Made by a program: the position numbers and the translations under genes. 64,000 bases of DNA, taken from the NCBI RefSeq assembly GCF_000238335.3, contig NZ_AHCB03000012.1:124001-188000 (forward strand). Direction: 5' to 3'. Origin of the DNA: Pseudoalteromonas marina. Lineage in GTDB: Bacteria > Pseudomonadota > Gammaproteobacteria > Enterobacterales > Alteromonadaceae. Shown here piece by piece: positions 42,982 to 51,158 of the stretch (positions are counted from its first letter, which is position 1; each line of letters opens with the position of its first letter). The notes below the pieces were generated by a model. It did not search any database and was not told the DNA's origin. It saw only the letters and a list, made by a program, of their open reading frames with translations.

Positions 42982-43896
42982 TTAATTATTCTCTAAAGGT
43001 AATAGTGGGTTAGTGCGGTTAAGGTGTTTTAAACGGGCTAAAACAGGTTTAAAGCGGTTTACTTTTAAGCGCTCGGGGTAGAGCAAAGCACAGCCAATGC
43101 AGTATTTACTAAACGAGGCTGGGAATATGTGGTGTTTGCTCATAAGCTTATAAAATGGGGAGTGTTTTGTTTTTTTACGTTGCTTAAGTTCGGCAATAAA
43201 AAAGCCCGGTAGTGTTATTTTGTTATCGCCTTTTGGGGTGTTGTACCACAGGTTAAAATCAAGCGTTAAGCGCTCGGCTTTTTCTTCGTTGGCTAAGGCT
43301 ATGCGGTTATAGCCGCTTTGCTGGGTTACGTTTAAATCTGCAAAGCTGTTTTTCATTTGCTCTTTCATAAACGCAGTACAATGGGCTTGCTCATTGTTTT
43401 TTTCGAGCTTTATACGTGTTTTAACAGTGCGGCTTTGGTTGTTTTTTAGTTTTACTTCTAGGTATTCGGTGGCGGTATCAACGTAGCGCCTTTGGCGCAC
43501 TTTGTAGCGATTAAGCTTACCGTTATGATGGGCTTTATATAAATCAAGCTCGGGCGTATCAAGGTACTGATTATAATAAGAAAATAAACGCTTACCTTGT
43601 ATATCAAGTACGCGGTACTGGCCTTGTATATGAGTAAGTAGCTCAGGTAAAAAAGACAGTGGTAGCATAAACTTACTGTCTACACGGTTCATTAAATTAG
43701 CGTTATTAAGATCGTTTAATCCGTAGCCTTCAAATGGGGTGAGTAACTCGTTAATTAAGCTTGTTAATGAGCCATGCGCATCTGGTTTTTCAGGCTGAGC
43801 CTGTTTATTTTTAGTGTTTATTGCAGTAATTGCTACTGGTGAGATTGAAGTATCCTTTTCAAAAAGTTCATCCTTAAAACGTGCTTGAATTGTCAT
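42982..43896 (-). CDS. VTC-domain polyphosphate polymerase-like protein
   Basis: 304 residues. NRVDSKFMLP, YYNQYLDTPEL, YKVRQRRYVD, EYLEVKLKNN, KTRIKLE, RLTLDFN and FFIAELKQRKK place basic and acidic residues lining a tunnel as in the VTC4 polyphosphate polymerase domain. The likely reaction is polymerising ATP gamma-phosphate into polyphosphate. No signal peptide, so it acts on the cytoplasmic side together with DUF4956. It is 77 bp downstream of the CotH gene. Confidence 0.88.
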   Translation of the reverse strand: MTIQARFKDELFEKDTSISPVAITAINTKNKQAQPEKPDAHGSLTSLINELLTPFEGYGLNDLNNANLMNRVDSKFMLPLSFLPELLTHIQGQYRVLDIQGKRLFSYYNQYLDTPELDLYKAHHNGKLNRYKVRQRRYVDTATEYLEVKLKNNQSRTVKTRIKLEKNNEQAHCTAFMKEQMKNSFADLNVTQQSGYNRIALANEEKAERLTLDFNLWYNTPKGDNKITLPGFFIAELKQRKKTKHSPFYKLMSKHHIFPASFSKYCIGCALLYPERLKVNRFKPVLARLKHLNRTNPLLPLENN

Positions 43897-43973
43897 AATT
43901 TTCTCAGATTATTAAATTGCAAAGTAATACAGTGCAGTGCCAGCGTGCTGACACCGCATGAAGGATGGGTTGT

Positions 43974-46529
43974 TTATCTAGCGCAAAATCCGCTGCCATC
44001 ATCCGCTGAGGGCAATGTGCCATCGAGCTGTGCGGCCATATTTGCTACGCGGTACTGCATAAACGAGGTTAAGCCGTAAAACTGCCCCGTGGTAGAGGTT
44101 AGGTTTTGCTCAAAGTAGGTTGAGCCATAAAAGCTAGTTGGGTCGTTTTGTACGTGCTCACGAATTAGGTCGGCTATTTCATTTACGCGTGCGTTAAATG
44201 TATCGCTTGAAAGTGAGCCATTAATAAGCTGTGTTAAGTAACTGTGGTACGTGTCTAGGTTGCTTTGCTCGGCAAATACATTAGCAATTAATGGGCGCTC
44301 GCTTAATGCGCCGCTTACTGGTTCATCAATGTAGAGCTCTCTTACATCTACGCCATTACAATCCATGGCAAAGGTGCCAAATGACTCGTTAAAATCCCAC
44401 GGCAAAATGCTAAATACGCCATCGTCATCGTAAATATAATAGTTATGTGCAAGCGGACCGTGGTAGCTATCTAAATTAGACAGTGAAGTACTAACCGACA
44501 TATAACGTAAAAGTGTGTCTACTTCTATGGCGCTGGTTTCGCCTTTATCGAGCGATTCAACAAAGTTAATAAAGGCGCCGTTATCTGTGGTGTCTTCGTT
44601 GGTTTGCAGGTTTATATCGGTGTAGCTTTGTATGTCGTCACCTAGCCATAATAAATCGCTGCCTGTGCCATCTGGCTTGTATAAATCGCCATTACTGTTG
44701 GCAAAGTGTTTTTCTACAAATTCGCCATCTACGGCTTCTACCATTAAGTACAAACCAAATAGCTCGCCGTTTACATAAAAGTTAACGTAAGCATGCTCAG
44801 GCGTTGGTACACCCATTTCATCCATTAGCTCGTAGGCGATTACTTCACGCATGTACGACGGGTCGTTAAACGAATTTTGCAGTGTGAATTTTTTTAGCCC
44901 AAAAAACTTTTGCCCCGACACATATTCGTTAATATCAACCTTAAAGCTGTAACGGTCGCTGCTAGAGTTGGCAACATTTCTTAAACTTGAGCCACCTTTA
45001 GTGCGAATAGCCACGCTATCGAGTGTAACCCCATTAAAGGTAATAGCGGTTTCGTGGTATTCCTCATCAAGAGGGTTATCTAGAATGTTTTGCCAGTTTT
45101 CGTCGGTAATTGTAATAGAAAGCGTATTAACCGCTGTAGGTGTAAAGGCGGTTGCAACTGTATTTTCACTACTTGGGGTAGGTGTTAAAAACGCATGAGT
45201 AAAGCCTGTACTGCTACTTAGGCCGTAACTAAAGCCTGTGGCTACATCACTTTCATCCCAGTCAATGTAGTCAATTACTTCATCGTTGAGTATTAAGCTT
45301 AGCTCGTCTTCTTTGCCTAGTTTAAACGGGACGTAGTAAGTGCCTGGGTCTTCATCGGTGGCATAAATAGTTATGTATTCACCTGCGTATAAATCTATGT
45401 CGGGCAGGGTAACGGGGTCTATGTCGTCGCTTTCATCAATAACTTGGTAGTTGGCTAAGTTAATTGTATTTGCGCTGTTGTTGTATAGCTCAAACCAGTC
45501 GTTACCATCGTCTGCGGCGCTTGCCACTATTTCGTTAATAACGAGTGGCCCGTGGGTTGCCTGGCTGTTTGAGCTAAGCTCTGTTGGAGTGAGTACCGCA
45601 GTTGCATCGCTGCCATCAGGGTAGCGACCATAGCTGTAACCACTCAGCGCTTGGCCTTTATTCCACGATAACTGCTCTATAATTACATTGTTACTGTAAA
45701 GGCTTACGGTATCGCTTGCGCCTAATTTAAACGCAACGCTTGGCAGATCGCCTAAATCATCGGTGCTTGCGTAAATGCGGTAAAACTCACCCGGCGATAA
45801 CGTAATATCGGGTAGAGCAAACTGTTCGTTATTGTCATCACTTAGTGTGTAGTCTGCTAAATAAACATCGCTACTGCTTGTTACATAAAGCTCTATCCAG
45901 TCCTCGCCGCCGCTACTGTCTTTTGCTACTACTTCGTTTATACGAAGTGGTGCATCTTCAGCAATTAAGGTTGTAACAAGTGTTGAGGTATTGGCTGTTT
46001 GGTTAGCTGCGCCTTCTGTGGGCGTTAATGTTTGCGCTGTGCCGGTGCCATCGGTGTATAAGCCGTAACTAAACCCTTCAGCGGCTTCGCCTTCTTCCCA
46101 ATCAAGTACAGAGATAGCAGTGCCGTCCTCGTATAACGTAACCGCATCGTCGCTACCTAGTTTAAAGGTGACGTAATAACCGTTATCGGGCGGTGTATCG
46201 GTTTCATCAATGGCTTGAATAACAATAAACTCACCTTGCGAAAGCGCTACTGCGGGTAAAGCTTGAGGCTCTCTGTCGGCGTTATCATCAACAAGTGAAA
46301 ATACCGATAAGTCGGCTATATCTTCAGTGGCGTATAGCTCAATCCAATCGTAGGTGGTATCGCTTGGGCTTGCGACAATTTCGTTAATAACTAAGCCCGT
46401 TGAGGTAATTGTTGATGATGAGTCAGTTTGCTCTGTGCTGCTATCGGTTGTTTGCTCAGTACCGCCACAGCCATACAAAAATGTAGTGGAGGTAATTAAT
46501 GAATAAAATAGTAAGGGTTTTATGGTCAT
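43974..46529 (-). CDS. CotH-kinase-family lipoprotein with three lamin-tail domains
   Basis: 851 residues from ATG 46529, giving signal LLFYSLITSTTFLYGC with lipobox LYGC; an earlier in-frame start at 46601 would bury it. Three lamin-tail (LTD) repeats of about 110 residues start LVINEIVASPSD, LRINEVVAKDS and LVINEIVASAAD. The CotH domain follows (LSITITDENWQNIL, IRTKGGSSLRN, FGLKKFTLQNSFNDPSYMRE, LFGLYLMVEAVDGEF, SILPWDFNESFG). CotH proteins are secreted atypical protein kinases. It probably sits on the cell surface and heads the VTC operon. Confidence 0.88.
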   Translation of the reverse strand: MTIKPLLFYSLITSTTFLYGCGGTEQTTDSSTEQTDSSSTITSTGLVINEIVASPSDTTYDWIELYATEDIADLSVFSLVDDNADREPQALPAVALSQGEFIVIQAIDETDTPPDNGYYVTFKLGSDDAVTLYEDGTAISVLDWEEGEAAEGFSYGLYTDGTGTAQTLTPTEGAANQTANTSTLVTTLIAEDAPLRINEVVAKDSSGGEDWIELYVTSSSDVYLADYTLSDDNNEQFALPDITLSPGEFYRIYASTDDLGDLPSVAFKLGASDTVSLYSNNVIIEQLSWNKGQALSGYSYGRYPDGSDATAVLTPTELSSNSQATHGPLVINEIVASAADDGNDWFELYNNSANTINLANYQVIDESDDIDPVTLPDIDLYAGEYITIYATDEDPGTYYVPFKLGKEDELSLILNDEVIDYIDWDESDVATGFSYGLSSSTGFTHAFLTPTPSSENTVATAFTPTAVNTLSITITDENWQNILDNPLDEEYHETAITFNGVTLDSVAIRTKGGSSLRNVANSSSDRYSFKVDINEYVSGQKFFGLKKFTLQNSFNDPSYMREVIAYELMDEMGVPTPEHAYVNFYVNGELFGLYLMVEAVDGEFVEKHFANSNGDLYKPDGTGSDLLWLGDDIQSYTDINLQTNEDTTDNGAFINFVESLDKGETSAIEVDTLLRYMSVSTSLSNLDSYHGPLAHNYYIYDDDGVFSILPWDFNESFGTFAMDCNGVDVRELYIDEPVSGALSERPLIANVFAEQSNLDTYHSYLTQLINGSLSSDTFNARVNEIADLIREHVQNDPTSFYGSTYFEQNLTSTTGQFYGLTSFMQYRVANMAAQLDGTLPSADDGSGFCAR

Positions 46530-46658
46530 TGATGCGATCTTTTTTATTTTAATAACGTGGTAAAACAATAAAAAAAGAAGGTGCAAACAATGTGTAAACA
46601 TTCAGTAATATTCAGTATAGTGAACTTAATTACTCATTTTAAAAGTTACCTTAACCTA

Positions 46659-47120
46659 ATGATTAAAAAATTAATTTTATTATGCGCCTTAAGCATGCCA
46701 TTGGCAGCGTGTGCTGACGATGTTGCGCCATTTTCAGGTGAGATAAGCGCGCAGGCTTTAATAAACGATTACGATAAATTTAGCGAATATTACACAACGT
46801 TTACCCCTACCTCTAAAGATATTGCGTTAATGCAAAAGCTTAAAGGTAAAGAGCTAGTTGTTTTATTTGGTACTTGGTGTCACGACAGCCACCGCGAAGT
46901 ACCTAAACTCATTAAACTTCTTGAACAGTCAAAAGTTGAACTGGCAAGTGTTAACTATGTGGCAGTGGGTTACAACAAACGAGACGATGCAGGTATTGCA
47001 CAGGCTCATGATTTAAAATACACCCCTACATTTATTGTTAAACAAAATGGTAAAGAGTTGGTGCGTGTGATTGAAAAACCCACGGGGTCATTGGCAGAAG
47101 ATTTAACACAGGGTCTGTAA
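46659..47120 (+). CDS. Thioredoxin-fold lipoprotein with CxxS motif
   Basis: 153 residues from ATG 46659; the longer frame to 46581 overlaps the divergent promoter. MIKKLILLCALSMPLAAC is a lipoprotein signal (LAAC, Cys18). The thioredoxin-like core is LVVLFGTWCHDSHREVPKL with WCHDS, so the second Cys of CxxC is Ser, and the cis-Pro loop is KYTPTF. A monothiol site cannot make a disulfide in cis, suggesting isomerase, reductase-mixed-disulfide or non-redox use. Divergent from the CotH gene. Confidence 0.8.
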   Translation: MIKKLILLCALSMPLAACADDVAPFSGEISAQALINDYDKFSEYYTTFTPTSKDIALMQKLKGKELVVLFGTWCHDSHREVPKLIKLLEQSKVELASVNYVAVGYNKRDDAGIAQAHDLKYTPTFIVKQNGKELVRVIEKPTGSLAEDLTQGL

Positions 47121-47172
47121 GGGTTATGTGAGCATTAACCAACAATTTTATTTATAGTTAAAATGGATATTT

Positions 47173-47361
47173 ATGAAGTGTAAAAAGTGTAAAGCAGGGA
47201 TTACCTCACCTGTAGTTAAAACGACAAATCTTAACGGGACTCCAATCGCGTCATCATCTTGCCCTGTGTGCGGTGAAAATTTAGATGGTTCAAAAAAATA
47301 TTGGGTTTTATTGATTATTTTAATTATTGGTATTGGTTTAGCATCAAAGTATTTGTCTTAA
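47173..47361 (+). CDS. Small zinc-ribbon protein with C-terminal membrane anchor
   Basis: 62 residues. MKCKKCKAG and SSCPVCGENL make a CxxC...CxxC zinc ribbon, followed by a C-terminal helix (YWVLLIILIIGIGLASKYL). Function unknown. No strong RBS, but the paired motifs and tail anchor argue for a real gene. Confidence 0.6.
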   Translation: MKCKKCKAGITSPVVKTTNLNGTPIASSSCPVCGENLDGSKKYWVLLIILIIGIGLASKYLS

Positions 47362-47569
47362 CCTTAGTTATATTATCTACACATGTGAATGAATAATACT
47401 GTGGTATTGATTATTAGTCTTTTACTTAAAGTTATGTGGCTTATGACATTAATGCGATCTGAAAAAACTCAATTGTGGTTTGTGAAAAATGCAAACAAAT
47501 TGTATTTAGCTAAAGTTTTTTTGCTTATAGGTGACTTACAGTCTAGCCATAGTTTTAAACGCTTAATCT

Positions 47570-48448
47570 CTATTCACTAAACAGGCTTTTTTCGAACGCT
47601 TGCGCAGCATGCGAGGATGGCCTGTCTTTATAATGCAATTGATATAGCGGCCGAGAGAGTTGCTCGTTATTTTTTTGGTTCAGGCGCGTTAATTTGCCTA
47701 ACTGCACTAAATCTTCTGTGACTACATTTGGCAATAAAGCGACCCCCATACCTCGAGCGACGGCCCTTGCTATGGCTTCGTTGCTGCCTAATTGCATACT
47801 GCGCTCAGCTTGCACGCCATGCTCTGCTAATAACTTTACCGACATTTCTAACGTGCCCGAGCCTGGCTCGCGCAGTAGCCAAAACTGCTCGTTTAACCAT
47901 GCTTTTAAGTCTTTAGCGGGCTTAAAGTTACTCGGTATAACCACACTCATTAAATCGTTTTGCCAGTGCTTACTAATAATGTGCGGCTCGGTAGGTGTGC
48001 CTTCAACCAGGGCTAAATCTATAGTGCATTCAAGTAAGGCATGTTCAATTTGCGCGGTATTAGCTACTTGTACTTCTACTTTTATATGTGGGTACTGCGC
48101 ACAAAATTTGGCTAAATAAGGCGGTAGCCAATAGCTGGCAATGGTGGTGCTAGTGCCTATAACTAATGTCCCGCGTTTGAGCCCCGTGCGCGATTTTATA
48201 TCGTCTAGGGCGGCTTTTTCGATAGCAAAAATACTACGGGCGTGATCATACAAGGCTTGGCCGCCTTCGCTTAAGGTGAGCTTTTTACCCTTAGATGCAC
48301 GTTCAATAAGTTGAATATTTAACTGATGCTCTAGCTCTTTTAGCGCCTTAGAAACAGCGGGCTGGCTTATAAAAAGCGCTTCGGCTGCGCCTGAAAAGCT
48401 ACCCAATTTAGCCACTGTATAAAACACCCTAAGTGCATGTAAGTTCAT
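47570..48448 (-). CDS. LysR-family transcriptional regulator (YeiE-like)
   Basis: 292 residues. The N-terminal helix-turn-helix is LRVFYTVAKLGSFSGAAEAL then FISQPAVSKALKELEHQL, with a periplasmic-binding-like effector domain after residue 90 (LVIGTSTTIASYWLPPYL, LVEGTP, LREPGSGTLE). It is divergent from yeiH, the common arrangement for LysR regulators that control a neighbouring transporter. The 137-bp gap holds a candidate operator (48459-48496). Its effector is unknown; YeiE-like proteins respond to sulfite or related stress. Confidence 0.9.
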   Translation of the reverse strand: MNLHALRVFYTVAKLGSFSGAAEALFISQPAVSKALKELEHQLNIQLIERASKGKKLTLSEGGQALYDHARSIFAIEKAALDDIKSRTGLKRGTLVIGTSTTIASYWLPPYLAKFCAQYPHIKVEVQVANTAQIEHALLECTIDLALVEGTPTEPHIISKHWQNDLMSVVIPSNFKPAKDLKAWLNEQFWLLREPGSGTLEMSVKLLAEHGVQAERSMQLGSNEAIARAVARGMGVALLPNVVTEDLVQLGKLTRLNQKNNEQLSRPLYQLHYKDRPSSHAAQAFEKSLFSE

Positions 48449-48458
48449 TGAACAACCT

Positions 48459-48496
48459 TAAATTGTATAACTCTAAATTGTATAACCTTAAGTTAT
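48459..48496. promoter_or_regulatory. Candidate LysR operator between lysR and yeiH
   Basis: A 13-bp direct repeat, TAAATTGTATAAC, occurs at 48459-48471 and 48474-48486. It runs into ATAACCTTAAGTTAT (48482-48496), an ATAAC-N5-GTTAT palindrome that contains a T-N11-A LysR box. It lies between the two divergent starts. Confidence 0.55.
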
Positions 48497-48585
48497 CAAA
48501 TCATGATTTTAATATATTGGAGTTATATTTTGAGCTTTCTTACAATTAAGTCAACACATCAACATGGTTTAAGTGAGGGAATATT

Positions 48586-49662
48586 ATGCTTAGCGCTATT
48601 AAAAATAGTTTTCAGCCTCTAGGTATTAATACTAAGCAATACGGCGATACGCGCTGGTGGTTAGGTATGCTGCTGGTGGTTGTGTTAGCGGGGGCATCTG
48701 TTGCATTAAGTAAGTTACCTATAATGCAAAGTGCGCAATTTAGCTCGTTAACAATTGGTATTGTGCTTGGCATTATTGTGGGCAACAGCGTTTTTGCGCA
48801 CATTGCTACGCGTACAGATGTAGGCGTTGATTACGCTAAAAGTATATTACTTAAAGCGGGCGTTATTTTATTTGGGTTTAGAATTACTTTTGCGCAAGTA
48901 GCGGGTGTAGGCTGGCATGGCCTATTAACCGATATAGTAATGCTGTTAGGTACATTTATTTTGGCAGTGCAGTTAGGCAAGCGCGTTTTTAATCTTGATG
49001 AGCAAACAACTATATTAATAGGTGCGGGTAGCTCTATTTGTGGCGCCGCAGCGGTAATGGCAACAGAGCCGGTTATAAAAGCACAAGCGCATAAAGTATC
49101 GGTAGCGGTGGCAACGGTTGTGGTGTTTGGCACGTTAAGTATGTTTGCCTACCCAATACTGTTTGAGTACATGGGGCTGAGTGAACACGCATACGGTATT
49201 TTTGTGGGTTCAACTATTCACGAAGTCGCGCAAGTGGTTGCAGCGGGCACAGCGGTAAGTGCCAATGCAGCCGACACCGCCGTGATAGAAAAAATGCTAC
49301 GTGTAATGATGCTTGCGCCATTTTTAGTGAGCTTATCGTTTTGGCAAAGTAAAAAGCATGCAAACATAAACGCACAGGGCGGCGAGCAAAAACCAAGAAT
49401 TACAATCCCTTGGTTTGCGGTTTTGTTTATAGTGGCAAGCGGGATACATTCGTTATCGGTTATTCCACAAGGTACTACAAACGCCATTGTATGGTTTGAC
49501 AATATACTACTTACCATTGCCATGGTCGCACTTGGGCTGCGTACACATGTTGGCGCTATTCGCCAAGCCGGTATAAAACCGCTGTTATTAGCTGGCTGTT
49601 TATTTTTGTTTTTAACCTTAGGTGGCTTTGCCATTAATGTAGGCATTGCTCAGCTGTTTTAA
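48586..49662 (+). CDS. yeiH: YeiH-family (UPF0324) membrane protein, putative sulfate/sulfite exporter
   Basis: 358 residues with about ten helices. Family landmarks are LTIGIVLGIIVGNS, YAKSILLKAGVILFGFRITF, GAGSSICGAAAVMATEPVIK and FVGSTIHEVAQVVAAG. YeiH proteins are inner-membrane permeases thought to export sulfate or sulfonate-derived anions. It is divergent from a LysR regulator that probably controls it. It ends 26 bp before the convergent Cry-DASH gene. Confidence 0.9.
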   Translation: MLSAIKNSFQPLGINTKQYGDTRWWLGMLLVVVLAGASVALSKLPIMQSAQFSSLTIGIVLGIIVGNSVFAHIATRTDVGVDYAKSILLKAGVILFGFRITFAQVAGVGWHGLLTDIVMLLGTFILAVQLGKRVFNLDEQTTILIGAGSSICGAAAVMATEPVIKAQAHKVSVAVATVVVFGTLSMFAYPILFEYMGLSEHAYGIFVGSTIHEVAQVVAAGTAVSANAADTAVIEKMLRVMMLAPFLVSLSFWQSKKHANINAQGGEQKPRITIPWFAVLFIVASGIHSLSVIPQGTTNAIVWFDNILLTIAMVALGLRTHVGAIRQAGIKPLLLAGCLFLFLTLGGFAINVGIAQLF

Positions 49663-49678
49663 ATATAACTAGGTGGAG

Positions 49679-49706
49679 GTAGATTGGCTTAAATAGGCCA
49701 ATCTAC
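49679..49706. terminator. Hairpin over the Cry-DASH stop codon
   Basis: GTAGATTGGC (49679-49688) and GCCAATCTAC (49697-49706) form a perfect 10-bp stem. The 8-nt loop contains the stop codon of the minus-strand gene. It can stop both convergent transcripts. Confidence 0.65.
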
Positions 49707-50999
49707 TTCGTTTAGGTGATCGAGTTGTGCATCTGGGCTTTGATTGCCTCCCCATTTTTTTGTGTAAATGGATTTAGGGTCAAACTGCTGTGTTTGCTTT
49801 TCAATATTGAAGTGCCGCCCGCCACGTGGGTCAACGCCTACTCCCGCTATGTACTGCCAGTTGCCCCAATTGGCTGCTACGTCATGATCAATTAGCTGCT
49901 GCTCAAAATAAGCTGCGCCGTAACGCCAATCGAGTGCCAGCTCGTTAACTAAGCAGCTTGCCACAATTTGCCTTGAGCGGTTTGTTATAAAACCGGTGGC
50001 ATTGAGCTCTTTCATGATGGCATTAACCAAGGGGTAAGGCGTTGTGCCTTGGCACCAAGCAGCAAAACGGTTTGGCATAAACGTAGTAAGTGGCTTAGTT
50101 TGTTTTTGCCCCTTAAAACTAAACAAGCTGCTTTGTACATTTAGCGCGTGCCATTTAAAGTATTCGCGCCACAGTAGTTCAAACTTAATCCAATAGGTTG
50201 AATCGTTAGCGGTATATGTTTGTTCGTATTGCTCAACCGCATTGTATATTTGTTTTGCGCTAATACACCCAAAAGCAAGCCATGGGCTAAATTTAGTGGT
50301 GTTGTCAAAGCCGTCAAGCGCGTTGCGAGTTATTTTGTACGTACTAGGTAATTCGCCTGCAAAGTATTGTTCACAGTGTTTTTGTGCGCTTGTTAAGCCG
50401 CCATGCATTGAGTTGTTAACTGCTTTTGGTAACTCAATTGGGTTCTTAGCGCACAGCGTAATAGGTTTAGGTAATAGCTCGGTTGTAATGTGCGACAGTG
50501 TGATTGGTATGTTGGCAGCTTCAACCTTCTTTTTAAATGGGGTAAAGCTTTTGGGTAAATCTGTTAAGTTAAATGGCAGGTCGTTTTGCTGATACAAGGT
50601 ATCCTGCAGGGTACCGGTAAACTGGACTTCAGGACAATGAGCTTTTAATAAATTAATTTCGCGTTGTTCGTACACACCAAATTGCTCACTGTAAACCACT
50701 TCATCAATGTGTTGATCTTTAATACGTTGCTTTAAAACACTAACGGGTTCGCCTTCTAGCACGTGCAGAGTTTGGCCACGCGCAATTAATGCTTGCTGTA
50801 ACTCATAAAGGCTTTGCATTAAAAAGGTGTACTTGTTTTCACCATACTGCTTTTGCTGATAATTTGTGTTTTTAAACCAGTTGGGGTTAATTACAAACAC
50901 CACGTCTAGTGCGCATTGCTGTAGTGCGAGTTTGCTAAAAATTGGGTTGTCGTTTAGGCGTAAATCGTTTTGTAGCCAATATAAAATGCGTTTGCTCAT
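49689..50999 (-). CDS. DASH-type cryptochrome / photolyase
   Basis: 436 residues. The N-terminal photolyase alpha/beta domain (ILYWLQNDLRLNDNP) is followed by a helical FAD domain with NRSRQIVASCLVNELALDWR and NWQYIAGVGVDPRGGRHFN, which is diagnostic of Cry-DASH. These flavoproteins repair cyclobutane dimers in single-stranded DNA using blue light and bind a folate antenna. Common in surface marine bacteria. No light-regulated partner nearby. Confidence 0.92.
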   Translation of the reverse strand: MSKRILYWLQNDLRLNDNPIFSKLALQQCALDVVFVINPNWFKNTNYQQKQYGENKYTFLMQSLYELQQALIARGQTLHVLEGEPVSVLKQRIKDQHIDEVVYSEQFGVYEQREINLLKAHCPEVQFTGTLQDTLYQQNDLPFNLTDLPKSFTPFKKKVEAANIPITLSHITTELLPKPITLCAKNPIELPKAVNNSMHGGLTSAQKHCEQYFAGELPSTYKITRNALDGFDNTTKFSPWLAFGCISAKQIYNAVEQYEQTYTANDSTYWIKFELLWREYFKWHALNVQSSLFSFKGQKQTKPLTTFMPNRFAAWCQGTTPYPLVNAIMKELNATGFITNRSRQIVASCLVNELALDWRYGAAYFEQQLIDHDVAANWGNWQYIAGVGVDPRGGRHFNIEKQTQQFDPKSIYTKKWGGNQSPDAQLDHLNEVDWPI

Positions 51000-51113
51000 A
51001 CTTTTGCTCTGGTTTTGTAGATGTTGTATTTACGAAACAAAGGTAGCTGAGGATTAGTTAATCGTGTTTTTAATCAAGTAAATTTATAAATACGTGCATG
51101 GTTGCAATTTGAG

Positions 51114-51139
51114 AAGAGGCGATAGAGTTACCGCCTCTT
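51114..51139 (-). terminator. Hairpin downstream of the DUF885 gene
   Basis: AAGAGGCG (51114-51121) pairs with CGCCTCTT (51132-51139) around a 10-nt loop, 20 bp after the stop on the minus strand. The T-run is poor in that direction. Confidence 0.45.
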
Positions 51140-51158
51140 ATTTTATTAAAGTACGGTT

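Noticed and set aside
46530..46601. Upstream start for the CotH-family gene
   Set aside because: It would place a 24-residue extension before a clear lipoprotein signal and lipobox.
47389..47580. 63-codon plus-strand ORF after the zinc-ribbon gene
   Set aside because: No ribosome binding site, no recognisable domain apart from one hydrophobic start, and its end overlaps the LysR stop; kept out as unsupported.
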